A stretch of DNA of 33,265 nucleotides from an uncultured Chitinophagales bacterium (lineage in GTDB: Bacteria > Bacteroidota > Bacteroidia > Chitinophagales > Chitinophagaceae). Shown here piece after piece: positions 1 to 7,817 of this stretch. The notes beneath the pieces are model-generated. The model was not told where the DNA came from. It saw nothing but the letters and a program-made list of their open reading frames with translations, and did not search any database. Both the position numbers and the translations under genes were made by a program. The stretch spans positions 1 to 33,265 of the forward strand of contig CAMPIQ010000025.1 in the NCBI GenBank assembly GCA_946886475.1. The letters run 5' to 3'. Each line of letters opens with the position of its first letter. Positions within the stretch are counted from its first letter, which is position 1.

Positions 1-28
1 CTTTTTCAGATCCAGGCATTCCCTTATA

Positions 29-86
29 AATGGTTGAAACCATTAAAAAAATCCTGGAAACCTTTACCCATGGTTGAAACCGTGGG
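29..86. repeat. Pair of REP-like palindromes
   Basis: Two short inverted repeats built on the same core lie close together. The first (29-44) has 7-base arms aatggtt/aaccatt around a 2-base centre. The second (67-86) has 9-base arms cccatggtt/aaccgtggg with one mismatch. The shared core tggttgaaacc and the spacing of about 38 bases resemble bacterial REP-type palindromes, some of which are mobilised by IS200-like REP-associated transposases. No such transposase is visible in the window, so the assignment as REP-like is inference from the palindrome shape. Confidence 0.55.
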
Positions 87-170
87 CTATGGGAAGAACC
101 TCTATTCAATCAGCGGCCATCCCTACATCCGTGATCCCAAAACAAATTACCATCACCCATACCTCCGTAG

Positions 171-445
171 CCATCAGCGGCCATCCCTACATCAGTGATC
201 CCCCAAGTATTAATCTCCTCAAAAAAAGCAACCATCACCCCAATCATCCGCGGCCATCAGTGGCCATCCCTACATCCGTGATCCTCCAAGTATTAATGTT
301 CCTCAAAAAAAAGCAACCATCACCCCAATCATCCGCGGCCATCAGTGGCCATCCCTACATCCGTGATCCTCCAAGTATTAATGTTCCTCAAAAAAAAGCA
401 ACCATCACCCCAATCATCCGCGGCCATCAGTGGCCATCCCTTCAT
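171..445. repeat. Tandem array, 85-bp unit, about 3.3 copies
   Basis: A direct tandem repeat starts at the phrase ccatcagcgg/ccatcagtgg. Copies begin at 171 (83 bp, diverged), 254 (85 bp), 339 (85 bp) and 424 (partial, about 22 bp). The copies at 254-338 and 339-423 are identical by eye, which suggests recent duplication or active homogenisation. Each full copy contains a small hairpin (GGCCA-TCAG-TGGCC, e.g. 252-265), the phrase catccgtgatcc, an A-run of 7-8 and a CCGCGG palindrome. A degenerate relative of the unit sits at 114-170. There are no unique spacers, so this is not a CRISPR array. The frame open through it (74-451) encodes only the repeat and is not accepted as a gene. Confidence 0.85.
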
Positions 446-577
446 CCGTGATTCTCCGTGATCCTCCGTGATCCAAAAACACAAACCATCACACGTATAA
501 TCCGCGATTTTCCCTCATAAATCTGTGCAATCCTTATAAATATTATATAAATCCTCATAATCTGTGCAATCCTTGAT
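446..577. repeat. Gene-free stretch with short direct repeats
   Basis: The region between the 85-bp array and the first gene holds three back-to-back variants of a 10-mer (tccgtgattc, tccgtgatcc, tccgtgatcc at about 447-474). It also holds two copies of the phrase aatctgtgcaatcctt (about 519-534 and 559-574, with one base fewer at the left of the second). No coding signal is seen here. Together with the array and hairpins this makes positions 1-577 almost entirely repeat-derived. Confidence 0.6.
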
Positions 578-585
578 TACATTTG
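578..585 (+). promoter_or_regulatory. Promoter -7 box TACATTTG
   Basis: This is an exact match to the Bacteroidota -7 consensus TAnnTTTG, six bases before the ATG at 592. It contains the TTG at 583 that would otherwise lengthen the following gene, so it argues for the ATG start. No clear -33 TTTG lies 17-23 bases upstream. The predicted transcript would start at or next to the ATG. Confidence 0.55.
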
Positions 586-591
586 TCTCCG

Positions 592-1272
592 ATGGAATAC
601 AATACAACGAGAAACTACCTGACCATGCGGGAGTATGGACGTCACATCCAGAAAATGGTTGAACATATCAAAACCATTGAAGATAAAGAGCGGCGCCAGC
701 GCCAGGCTCAGGTACTGATTGAACTAATGGGTTTTTTAAATCCTCATCTTAAAAACGTTGAAGATTTCAGGCATAAACTCTGGGATCATCTTTTTTATAT
801 AAGTGATTTCAAACTCGATGTGGAAAGCCCCTATCCGATCCCTGAAAAAGAAACTTATAAGGCAAAACCTGACCCGCTTCCCTATCCCAAAAGATATCCA
901 AGGTATTCTCATCTTGGTAAAAATCTGGAGCTTGTTATCAATAAGGCTTTGAAAGAGGAAAATCCTGAAAAGCGTCAGGGCTTTGCAAATGCCATCGCAT
1001 ATTATATGAAACTTGCCTACAACAACTGGCATAAAGATGTGGTTCATGATGATGCAATTCAGGGCGAGTTAACGAATATTACCCAGGGACAACTTGAATT
1101 TACCAATACGCCATATGTAAAGGCCTATCGTCCTTCGCAGGACCGTGACCGTGACAGAGGTGGTTATGGTGGCAGAAACCAGAGAGGCGGAAAGTTCCAG
1201 CAACGTGGCGGTGGCGGTGGCGGCCGTAATGATAAGAGAGGTGGTGGTAAATATGGGAAGAAGAGGTATTAA
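592..1272 (+). CDS. DUF4290 family protein with RGG-rich C-terminal tail
   Basis: A 226-residue cytoplasmic protein of the Bacteroidota-specific DUF4290 family; its function is not established. The N-terminus MEYNTTRNYLTMREYGRHI matches how I recall family members beginning, so I start at ATG 592 rather than the TTG at 583, which is inside a -7 box. Residues 1 to about 170 form the conserved mostly helical domain. The last roughly 45 residues are low-complexity Gly/Arg/Lys (DRDRDRGG, RGGK, QQRGGGGGG, KRGGGKYGKKRY), like the RGG tails of RNA-binding proteins. No signal peptide or membrane segment is present. A terminator separates it from murA, which follows on the same strand; this neighbourhood is common in the phylum as far as I recall. 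An RNA-related role is inference from the tail alone. Confidence 0.85.
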   Translation: MEYNTTRNYLTMREYGRHIQKMVEHIKTIEDKERRQRQAQVLIELMGFLNPHLKNVEDFRHKLWDHLFYISDFKLDVESPYPIPEKETYKAKPDPLPYPKRYPRYSHLGKNLELVINKALKEENPEKRQGFANAIAYYMKLAYNNWHKDVVHDDAIQGELTNITQGQLEFTNTPYVKAYRPSQDRDRDRGGYGGRNQRGGKFQQRGGGGGGRNDKRGGGKYGKKRY

Positions 1273-1347
1273 AAAGCCCCTTACATAATTGCAGGTTGAT
1301 ATTCACGACTTTCAATTTTTACATTCAGAAATAATTTTTCAGCGAAG

Positions 1348-1376
1348 GGTCCCGGATGTGCCGGGACCTTTTTTTA
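1348..1376 (+). terminator. Rho-independent terminator
   Basis: A perfect 8-bp GC-rich stem (ggtcccgg, loop atgtg, ccgggacc) is followed directly by a run of seven T. It lies about 75 bases after the DUF4290 stop and about 70 before murA, so murA probably has its own promoter. Confidence 0.85.
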
Positions 1377-1446
1377 TCGGGCATGGTTGTTAAAGTAATT
1401 GCCTTGCAATATGAAATAGTTGTTTTTTTGTACAGAGAAAATTCAA

Positions 1447-2823
1447 ATGAAAGATCAGCATAATAAACAAATAACAGAAAATAAAGGCCGCAACCAGTCG
1501 GAAGTACCAGGTAGTGCATCCCAGGTTTTTGAAGTACAAGGCGGAAGAAGATTGAAAGGGGAGATCACTCCGCAAGGTGCAAAAAATGAAGCACTCCAGA
1601 TCATTAGCGCAGTATTGCTTACCGGAGAAAAGGTTACGATCACCAATATCCCGGATATAATTGATGTAAACAACCTGATAGAATTATTGCAGGCGATGAA
1701 TGTAAAGGTTGAAAGACCTGACCGGCATACCTGTACTTTTCAGGCGGATGATGTTAACCTCGAGTACCTCACAACCGCTGCGTTCAGGAGTAAAAGCGGT
1801 ATGTTGCGGGGTTCTGTTATGCTTGCCGGACCCATGCTCGGCAGGTTTAAAAAAGCCTACATCCCCAAACCGGGAGGCGACCGCATTGGACGCAGGAGGC
1901 TGGATACTCATATCATCGCCTTTGAAAAATTAGGGGCAACATACGAACATGTACATCACGAAGGTTATTTCTCTTTTACAACAAACGGATTAAAAGGAAG
2001 ATACCTCTTACTTGATGAACCATCAGTAACCGGTACGGCCAATATAGTTATGGCCGCCGTACTGGCCAGGGGGGCAACCGTTATTTACAATGCGGCATGT
2101 GAACCTTATGTTCAACAGCTTTGTAAAATGCTGACGAGAATGGGTGCCCAGATAACGGGCATTGGCAGCAATCAGCTGGTGATACAGGGCGTAGATAAAC
2201 TGCATGGTACACAGCACCGCATTTTACCCGACATGATCGAGATAGGTTCTTTTATCGGGCTTGCGGCCATGACGCAAAGTGAAATCAGGATAAAAGATGC
2301 CAGTGTGGAATACCTCGGTATCATACCTGAAAAATTCAGGCAACTGGGTATCCGTTTAGATTTTGTTGGTGATGATATTCATATACCTGCACAAGAGGTC
2401 TATGAAATACAAAGTTATCTTGATGGAGGTGTGCTTACTATTTACGACCACCCCTGGCCCGGGTTTACACCCGACCTCCTCAGCATTGTATTGGTTGTAG
2501 CCACCCAGGCGAAAGGATCCCTGCTGGTTCATCAGAAAATGTTTGAAAGCAGGTTGTTCTTTGTTGACAAGCTGATTGAAATGGGTGCACAGATCATTTT
2601 ATGCGATCCTCACCGGGCAGCCGTGATTGGTCTTGAAAGAAAATTCAATCTGCGCGGCATCAAAATGAGCTCGCCTGATATACGTGCCGGTGTTGCATTG
2701 CTGATTGCCGCTTTAAGTGCAGATGGAAAAAGCATTATTCAGAACATTGACCAGATTGACCGGGGATACCAGTACATTGATCAAAGACTGCGGGCCCTGG
2801 GCGCAGACATTCAGAGGGTGTGA
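1447..2823 (+). CDS. murA: UDP-N-acetylglucosamine 1-carboxyvinyltransferase, Asp-type active site
   Basis: The first committed cytoplasmic step of peptidoglycan synthesis: transfer of enolpyruvate from PEP to UDP-GlcNAc. The protein is 458 residues, slightly longer than the usual 420-440 because about 35 polar residues precede the conserved start FEVQGGRRLKGEITPQGAKN. The Lys-Asn pair of the substrate site (GAKNEA) and the motif PWPGFTPDLLS, carrying the catalytic-base Asp, are present. In the catalytic loop the usual Cys (Cys115 in E. coli, PGGC) is Asp145 (PGGDRIGRRR). Asp at this position is known from naturally fosfomycin-insensitive MurA enzymes. I start at ATG 1447; a TTG at 1420 would add nine unlikely residues. 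The gene converges on the nitroreductase gene with a gap of 17 bases. Confidence 0.96.
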   Translation: MKDQHNKQITENKGRNQSEVPGSASQVFEVQGGRRLKGEITPQGAKNEALQIISAVLLTGEKVTITNIPDIIDVNNLIELLQAMNVKVERPDRHTCTFQADDVNLEYLTTAAFRSKSGMLRGSVMLAGPMLGRFKKAYIPKPGGDRIGRRRLDTHIIAFEKLGATYEHVHHEGYFSFTTNGLKGRYLLLDEPSVTGTANIVMAAVLARGATVIYNAACEPYVQQLCKMLTRMGAQITGIGSNQLVIQGVDKLHGTQHRILPDMIEIGSFIGLAAMTQSEIRIKDASVEYLGIIPEKFRQLGIRLDFVGDDIHIPAQEVYEIQSYLDGGVLTIYDHPWPGFTPDLLSIVLVVATQAKGSLLVHQKMFESRLFFVDKLIEMGAQIILCDPHRAAVIGLERKFNLRGIKMSSPDIRAGVALLIAALSADGKSIIQNIDQIDRGYQYIDQRLRALGADIQRV

Positions 2824-2840
2824 TCTTCTTAATGAAAGTT

Positions 2841-3425
2841 TTATTTCACCCACTGAACCTTTTCATCAACCGGAGCACGGTTCTTTGCAGGTGAGGGCAC
2901 TGCAACATAGCCGATGTAAAAGAATCCGAGTAGCTTATCGTCATTTTCCAGTCCAAAAAAAGGTTTTGCTTTTTCATTGTAGGTTACACCACCTGTTGTC
3001 CAATATCCTCCCAATCCATAAGCTGCTACGGATAAATAAATATTCTGAACAGCTGTGGCAGTGGCACAGATCTCCTCCACTTCAGGAAATTTTTTATTGG
3101 GATCACGCTTCATACAAATAGCAATTACATGAGAAGCCTTCAATGGATTGGATTTTAAATTCTCATAAGTGGCAGGCTTAAAATTCTCTCCGGCTGATTC
3201 TTTGTATAATTCACTTTGGAAAGTGGCGAGCCTGGATAAACCTTTATTTGTAAACACAATAAATTTCCAGGGTTGCAGATTACCATGACTTGGCGCACAG
3301 GTGGCATTTTCCATGATCTGTTCAATGATCCCGTCGGGAATATGTTTTCCCTCTTCAAACTGTTTTGGAAATACGGACCGGCGATTCCTTAGTAAATGGT
3401 TGATCTCATTTAAATTATAATCCAT
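2841..3425 (-). CDS. Nitroreductase family protein
   Basis: A 194-residue FMN-dependent nitroreductase-fold oxidoreductase, which would use NAD(P)H to reduce nitro-aromatics, quinones or related substrates; the true substrate cannot be told. Family features are RRSVFPKQF near residue 16 (the FMN phosphate-binding Arg-Arg-Ser), PSHGNLQPWKFIVF around 45-60 and the glycine-rich YGLGGYWTTGG near 140. Length is normal for the family and there is no signal peptide, so it is cytoplasmic. I start at the ATG at 3425; a TTG two codons earlier is less likely. It is convergent with murA and divergent from the outer-membrane receptor gene, which leaves 173 bases for both promoters. Confidence 0.9.
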   Translation of the reverse strand: MDYNLNEINHLLRNRRSVFPKQFEEGKHIPDGIIEQIMENATCAPSHGNLQPWKFIVFTNKGLSRLATFQSELYKESAGENFKPATYENLKSNPLKASHVIAICMKRDPNKKFPEVEEICATATAVQNIYLSVAAYGLGGYWTTGGVTYNEKAKPFFGLENDDKLLGFFYIGYVAVPSPAKNRAPVDEKVQWVK

Positions 3426-3598
3426 GTGCAAATTTGCCTGTTTGTTTCTAAAAAACAGGATTATTTAAATGTAAAAATCTGACACGATGTTATTCGTAGA
3501 TACTTTCAATGCTCCTTTCATATCCCTGTTGCTGCTTTGGTAATGATTTATCTATATGGTCTTGTGCTTTATTCTGTTTTTTGAATAAATAAAAGCGC

Positions 3599-6073
3599 AT
3601 GAAAAGAGTTTTAGGGCTGGTGGCAATATTATGTTTCGCATTAATTTCCAATGCCCAGTCACAAAGAGGTAAGGTTACCGTGCATATTGTGAACGAAATG
3701 AACACACCGGTGGAAAGTGCCACGGTTGAAGTTTTAAAAAGCATGGATTCTTCGCTTGTAAAGATCGCGCTGACTGATAAATCGGGCATGGCTGAATTTG
3801 ATAACCTTTCATTCGACCAATACTTTATCAGAACCAATGCGGTTGGTTTGGTTACAGGCTTCAGTATGGAATTTACCATCAATGAAACGCAACCCGGTGT
3901 TGTATTGCCATCCATCAGCCTTAAAAACAAGCCGGCTACGGAAATGCAGGGTGTAACGGTAACTGCCAAAAAACCTTTTATTCAAAAACTTTCGGACAGG
4001 ATAGTGGTGAATGTAGATAACAGCATTGTAAACGTGGGCAGTTCAGCCCTTGATGTACTGGAAAGATCTCCCGGGGTAACGGTAGATCAGAATGATGCCA
4101 TCAGCCTGAGAGGCAGGAGTGGCGTCATTATAATGATCGATGGAAAGCCATCGCCTATGTCGGGTGCAGACCTTGCCAATTATTTGCGCGGCTTACCCAG
4201 CAATTCCATTGAGCGGATCGAGATCATCACCAACCCTTCTGCCAAATATGACGCGGCAGGTAATTCGGGCATCATAGATATCCGCATGAAGAAAGACCAG
4301 CGATTAGGTACCAATGGAACATTTACACTTGGTTACGGACAGGGAGTTTATCCAAAAGCAAATACAGGAGCCACCTGGAATTACCGGAACAAATTCATGA
4401 ACATCTTTGGTAATTATAATTATGCATACCGCGAAAACCTAAACCATCTCATCATCAACCGTAATTTTTATGAAAATGGGGTCTTCAAAGGTTCTGATGA
4501 CAAGGATAATCATGCATGGATGCCCTTTAACGCTCATGCGGCGCGGCTTGGTGCTGATTTCTTCCCTTCCAAAAAATCCATCATCGGTTTTGTGGTCAAT
4601 TCCAACTTCAACCGGTTTAAACGCAGGGCAACTATCAGCACCATGGTGAATGATATTTATCACCAGCCGGATTTCAGCTTCATTTCACTCGGTACCAATA
4701 ATGACCACTTTGAAAACATAGTAGCCAACATCAACTTCAAACATACATTCGACAGTACTGGAAAAGAACTGACCGCTGATGTTGATTATGGAAAATTTGA
4801 TTCAAAATCACTCACACGGATCGCAAGCAGCTTTTATAATTTGAACGGAACGCCAAAAAGAGATGATGATATACTGGATGGCGACCAGACGGGACATCTT
4901 TCCCTAAAAACCGCCAAAGTGGATTATGTAAATCCATTGAAAAAAGGAGCCAGATTCGAAGCTGGATTTAAAACCAGTCTCGTTTCTTCCGACAATGATG
5001 CGAAATTTTATTCTGTACTTCCTTCCGGTTCAGAGGTTGATGAAACCAAAACCAACCGATTTTTTTATAAAGAATACAACAATGCCGGTTATGTTAACAT
5101 CAGTAAAGAATATAAAAAATTCAATATTCAGGTTGGATTGCGCGGCGAACAAACCAATATAGAAACCAGGCAGGTTAAAGGCAACCGCAGCTTTAATAAT
5201 GACTATTTCCAGTTATTTCCAAGTGCTTTTTTTAATTACAAGCTGAAAGAAGATAAAACGCTTGGCGTATCTGTAAGCAGGAGGATAGACAGGCCGGGTT
5301 ATTCGCAACTGAATCCATTTTTATTCCAGATCGATGCCACTATTTATGGTACAGGAGAACCTTTATTGAAACCACAAATGACCTGGTCGTATGAGATGAA
5401 TTATACCGTAAAGAATTTAAATTTCACGCTTGGCTACAGCCATACAACAGATCCCCAGAATATGGTATTGTCGAAGATCCTTGATGTGATACCAACTTTT
5501 GAGATCAAACCCGGACAGGATTCAAACATTACAGTTCAGATACCCGTAAACCTGGAATCATCTGATTATGCAGGACTAAGTTCAACGCTTCCAATAAGAA
5601 TAACCAAATGGTGGAATACCATTAATTCCTTCAATATTTATTATAACCATTATAATGGAAATCTTGGAGGGACACAGCTTGACAATGGAGCACCCGCAGC
5701 CAGCATCAGAACCAATAATACTTTCAGTTTCAGTAAAGGCTGGTCTGCTGAATTCAATGCCAACCTCAATACAGGCGGAAGAAGTGGATATATGGTGATG
5801 CAACCTCAATGGGGATTGGCAGTTGGCGGACAAAAAACAATTTTGAAAGGAAATGGCACCTTGCGCCTGAATGCTACCGACATCTTCTGGACCAGCAGAC
5901 CAAAAGCAACAGTTACTTACGAAGGAAGTTATATAGAGAACTGGGAAGCATACAGGGAAAGCCGTGTAATTAATATCGGATTTACTTACAGATTTGGAAA
6001 TAATAAAGTACAACAGGCAAGGAAAAGAGCAACCGCTTCGGAAGAAGAAAGAAGAAGAGCGGGAGGAAATTAG
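3599..6073 (+). CDS. Outer-membrane beta-barrel / TonB-dependent-receptor-like protein
   Basis: An 824-residue outer-membrane protein. The signal peptide covers about residues 1-19 (MKRVLGLVAILCFALISNA). A carboxypeptidase-regulatory-like beta-sandwich follows at about 24-115 (KVTVHIVNEMNTPVESATVEV). A TonB plug-like domain spans about 120-235 (LDVLERSPGVTVDQND, ISLRGRSGVIIMIDGKP, IERIEIITNPSAKYDAAG). The rest is a barrel with repeated aromatic strands and a basic, Glu/Arg-rich end after FGNNKVQQARKRA. This architecture fits the outer_membrane_beta-barrel family (PF14905 type) that is widespread in Bacteroidota. No SusD-like partner lies next to it, so a polysaccharide-utilisation role is not supported; the ligand is unknown. 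No clear consensus promoter was found upstream. Confidence 0.92.
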   Translation: MKRVLGLVAILCFALISNAQSQRGKVTVHIVNEMNTPVESATVEVLKSMDSSLVKIALTDKSGMAEFDNLSFDQYFIRTNAVGLVTGFSMEFTINETQPGVVLPSISLKNKPATEMQGVTVTAKKPFIQKLSDRIVVNVDNSIVNVGSSALDVLERSPGVTVDQNDAISLRGRSGVIIMIDGKPSPMSGADLANYLRGLPSNSIERIEIITNPSAKYDAAGNSGIIDIRMKKDQRLGTNGTFTLGYGQGVYPKANTGATWNYRNKFMNIFGNYNYAYRENLNHLIINRNFYENGVFKGSDDKDNHAWMPFNAHAARLGADFFPSKKSIIGFVVNSNFNRFKRRATISTMVNDIYHQPDFSFISLGTNNDHFENIVANINFKHTFDSTGKELTADVDYGKFDSKSLTRIASSFYNLNGTPKRDDDILDGDQTGHLSLKTAKVDYVNPLKKGARFEAGFKTSLVSSDNDAKFYSVLPSGSEVDETKTNRFFYKEYNNAGYVNISKEYKKFNIQVGLRGEQTNIETRQVKGNRSFNNDYFQLFPSAFFNYKLKEDKTLGVSVSRRIDRPGYSQLNPFLFQIDATIYGTGEPLLKPQMTWSYEMNYTVKNLNFTLGYSHTTDPQNMVLSKILDVIPTFEIKPGQDSNITVQIPVNLESSDYAGLSSTLPIRITKWWNTINSFNIYYNHYNGNLGGTQLDNGAPAASIRTNNTFSFSKGWSAEFNANLNTGGRSGYMVMQPQWGLAVGGQKTILKGNGTLRLNATDIFWTSRPKATVTYEGSYIENWEAYRESRVINIGFTYRFGNNKVQQARKRATASEEERRRAGGN

Positions 6074-6100
6074 GGAGGAGTTTGAGTCTGTAGTTGGAAG

Positions 6101-6125
6101 TCGGGAGTGAGTCGGCGTCGGGAGT
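6101..6125. repeat. Short intergenic direct repeat (tcgggagt)
   Basis: Between two convergent genes the octamer tcgggagt occurs at 6101-6108 and 6118-6125, and gagtctgta is repeated at about 6084 and 6122. The 11-mer tcgggagtgag at 6101-6111 recurs at 19756-19766, again just after a stop codon. No hairpin or T-run accompanies it, and I cannot assign a role. Confidence 0.4.
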
Positions 6126-6149
6126 CTGTAATTGCTGATCCCTCACTAC

Positions 6150-6998
6150 CTACATTCTTAATAATTGCAAATGCGGCTTTACGATTTCAATGGTATGACT
6201 GTTCAGGAACTGACGGAGGTGCTTGTAAAAATGGCTGTAATCATAATAACCATAGGTGCTGAAATGAAAATTTTCCGGAGCGGTGGCAATTTGTTCAACT
6301 GCCTTCCTGATGCGCATAATCTGGAGGGCCTGTTTGCTGGTAATGCTGGTAGCAGCTTCAAAATATCTTTGCAGGGTTCGTGAGCTGATCCTGAATCTTG
6401 ATGAAAGCTCTCCGATTGAAATGTCAAAATTATTATTAGCTGAGCATTCCTTTAATATACTGGTGACAATATCAACCTGTTTCATGGAACCGGAATATTT
6501 TTCCACGATGCCAGTGTAATATTCCGTTACAATATCTACCCGGCTCTCAAATGAGGATGCTGATTTTATTTGTTCGGTTACCTTCCTGTCTATGAGGTAA
6601 GCAAGAGGAAAGATATATTCACGGTATTCAGAAAAGTTGACCTTCTTTTCAAATATCACAGGAGACACTTTGAATTTGATCCCAAATATTTTATTTCCGC
6701 TGGAATGGTGACAGATCATGTTTTTATACCTCGGTAAAAAACCATCGGATCTTACCTCAAAAGATTCTTCTTCCAGTTGCATTATAAAAGGAGTACCCAG
6801 ATTGATAAGATAGGTATATCCGATATTTGGAAATAAAGCATCAGAAAAGCCTTTGGGGTATTGATCATACAAAACATCGAAATCTGTTTCCCAGAAAAAA
6901 TCAATGAACTGCGAAAGGGAACGTTTCGCTTTTTTACGGTGATACCTGAGTTCAAAATGATCTTTATGAAAAAATTCAATATGTTGCACAGGAACCAA
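6150..6998 (-). CDS. AraC-family transcriptional regulator
   Basis: A 282-residue regulator. The N-terminal part (residues 10 to about 150, HFELRYHRKKAKRSLSQFI) resembles the DUF6597-type sensor domain common in Bacteroidota AraC proteins. The C-terminal AraC double helix-turn-helix covers about 170-275 (IGELSSRFRISSRTLQRYFE; YGYYDYSHFYKHLRQF). In the second helix-turn-helix the usual aromatic-rich SHFxxxFRxxxG motif is kept only as SHFYKHLRQF. The start is uncertain: the reading frame opens with TTG at 6998 and a stop lies three codons upstream, so no ATG start fits the full domain. It is convergent with the receptor gene (76-base gap), but regulation of that gene is not shown. Confidence 0.88.
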   Translation of the reverse strand: MVPVQHIEFFHKDHFELRYHRKKAKRSLSQFIDFFWETDFDVLYDQYPKGFSDALFPNIGYTYLINLGTPFIMQLEEESFEVRSDGFLPRYKNMICHHSSGNKIFGIKFKVSPVIFEKKVNFSEYREYIFPLAYLIDRKVTEQIKSASSFESRVDIVTEYYTGIVEKYSGSMKQVDIVTSILKECSANNNFDISIGELSSRFRISSRTLQRYFEAATSITSKQALQIMRIRKAVEQIATAPENFHFSTYGYYDYSHFYKHLRQFLNSHTIEIVKPHLQLLRM

Positions 6999-7082
6999 AT
7001 TATCTTATTAATGCAAATGTCAAAAATCAAAAATAAGAGGTTGGCAACCGTAATTAATCAGGCGCTTTTGGTTTTGACTTTT

Positions 7083-7090
7083 TATTTTTG
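7083..7090 (+). promoter_or_regulatory. Promoter -7 box TATTTTTG for gmk
   Basis: An exact TAnnTTTG match 15 bases before the gmk ATG at 7106. A TTG inside this box (7088) is the alternative start that would lengthen gmk, so the box supports ATG 7106. No TTTG is seen at the ideal -33 distance. Confidence 0.5.
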
Positions 7091-7105
7091 GAATTAAGTT
7101 TCATT

Positions 7106-7711
7106 ATGACCATAAACAACCAGCAAAAGATCATCATCATTACTGCTCCTTCCGGGGCCGGTAAAACCAGCATTACCCGTCATTTGTTAAAAACCTTCCC
7201 TGACAAGCTGGTATTTTCTGTTTCTGCTGCTACCAGGCAGTCGAGGGGCAGTGAAAAAGATGGTGTGGATTATTATTTTATGAGTAGTGAGGATTTTACA
7301 AATAAGATCCAGCACAATGAATTTGTTGAATGGGAAATGGTTTATGAGGGAAAATATTATGGTACGCTAAAATCTGAATTATCCCGCATCTGGAATGAAG
7401 GAAAGATCCCGGTCCTGGATATTGATGTAAAAGGTGCCATTCATGTTCAACAGCAATATTCCGAAACAACTTTATCCATATTTATAGAAGCACCAGGTGT
7501 TGATGAATTAAAAAGAAGACTCCAGTCGAGAGGCACCGAAAGTGAAGAATCGCTTCAGGCCAGGATCAGCAAGGCCGCATATGAAATTTCATTCAAGCAT
7601 TCCTTCAACCACATTATAATCAATGATGACCTGGAAAGAGCAAGGAAGGAAGCTGTTGGCGTAGTTGAAAATTTTATTAAGAACGGAACCGCAGAACATC
7701 AGATAAAATAA
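7106..7711 (+). CDS. gmk: Guanylate kinase
   Basis: A 201-residue cytoplasmic enzyme that phosphorylates GMP to GDP with ATP. The P-loop is APSGAGKTS (residues 14-22). The GMP-binding segment follows, with SVSAATRQSR around 39-48, DGVDYYF, and EFVEWEMVYEGKYYGT around 73-88. VLDIDVKGA is the Walker-B-like strand and LQSRGTES lies in the lid. Length and motif order are standard. The start is the ATG at 7106; a TTG six codons upstream lies within a -7 promoter box. The AraC gene is divergent, sharing about 107 bases. No terminator is evident downstream. Confidence 0.96.
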   Translation: MTINNQQKIIIITAPSGAGKTSITRHLLKTFPDKLVFSVSAATRQSRGSEKDGVDYYFMSSEDFTNKIQHNEFVEWEMVYEGKYYGTLKSELSRIWNEGKIPVLDIDVKGAIHVQQQYSETTLSIFIEAPGVDELKRRLQSRGTESEESLQARISKAAYEISFKHSFNHIIINDDLERARKEAVGVVENFIKNGTAEHQIK

Positions 7712-7817
7712 GAGCAGGGGTTAACGTCCTTTACGCTGTGCTGTTTAATTTTTACAGTTTGCTGCCTTCTGTTACTGATCTACCACCATTTTCCATTCCC
7801 TTCTTATCTTTATCCCG

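Noticed and set aside
171..445. CRISPR array
   Set aside because: The units are contiguous 85-bp copies with no distinct spacers, and no cas gene is present.
74..451. Open frame of 125 codons across the tandem array
   Set aside because: It only translates the repeat units, ends with the array, has no recognisable domain and no promoter box or ribosome-binding site.
2717..3121. Plus-strand frame of 134 codons overlapping the murA end and the nitroreductase gene
   Set aside because: It is antisense to a clear nitroreductase gene and out of frame with murA; no family resemblance.
3490..3969. Minus-strand frame of 159 codons
   Set aside because: It overlaps the signal peptide and N-terminal domain of the receptor gene on the other strand and shows no domain.
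3599..6073. SusC-type component of a polysaccharide utilisation locus
   Set aside because: No SusD-like lipoprotein or carbohydrate-active enzyme is adjacent, and the domain order fits the general beta-barrel family better.
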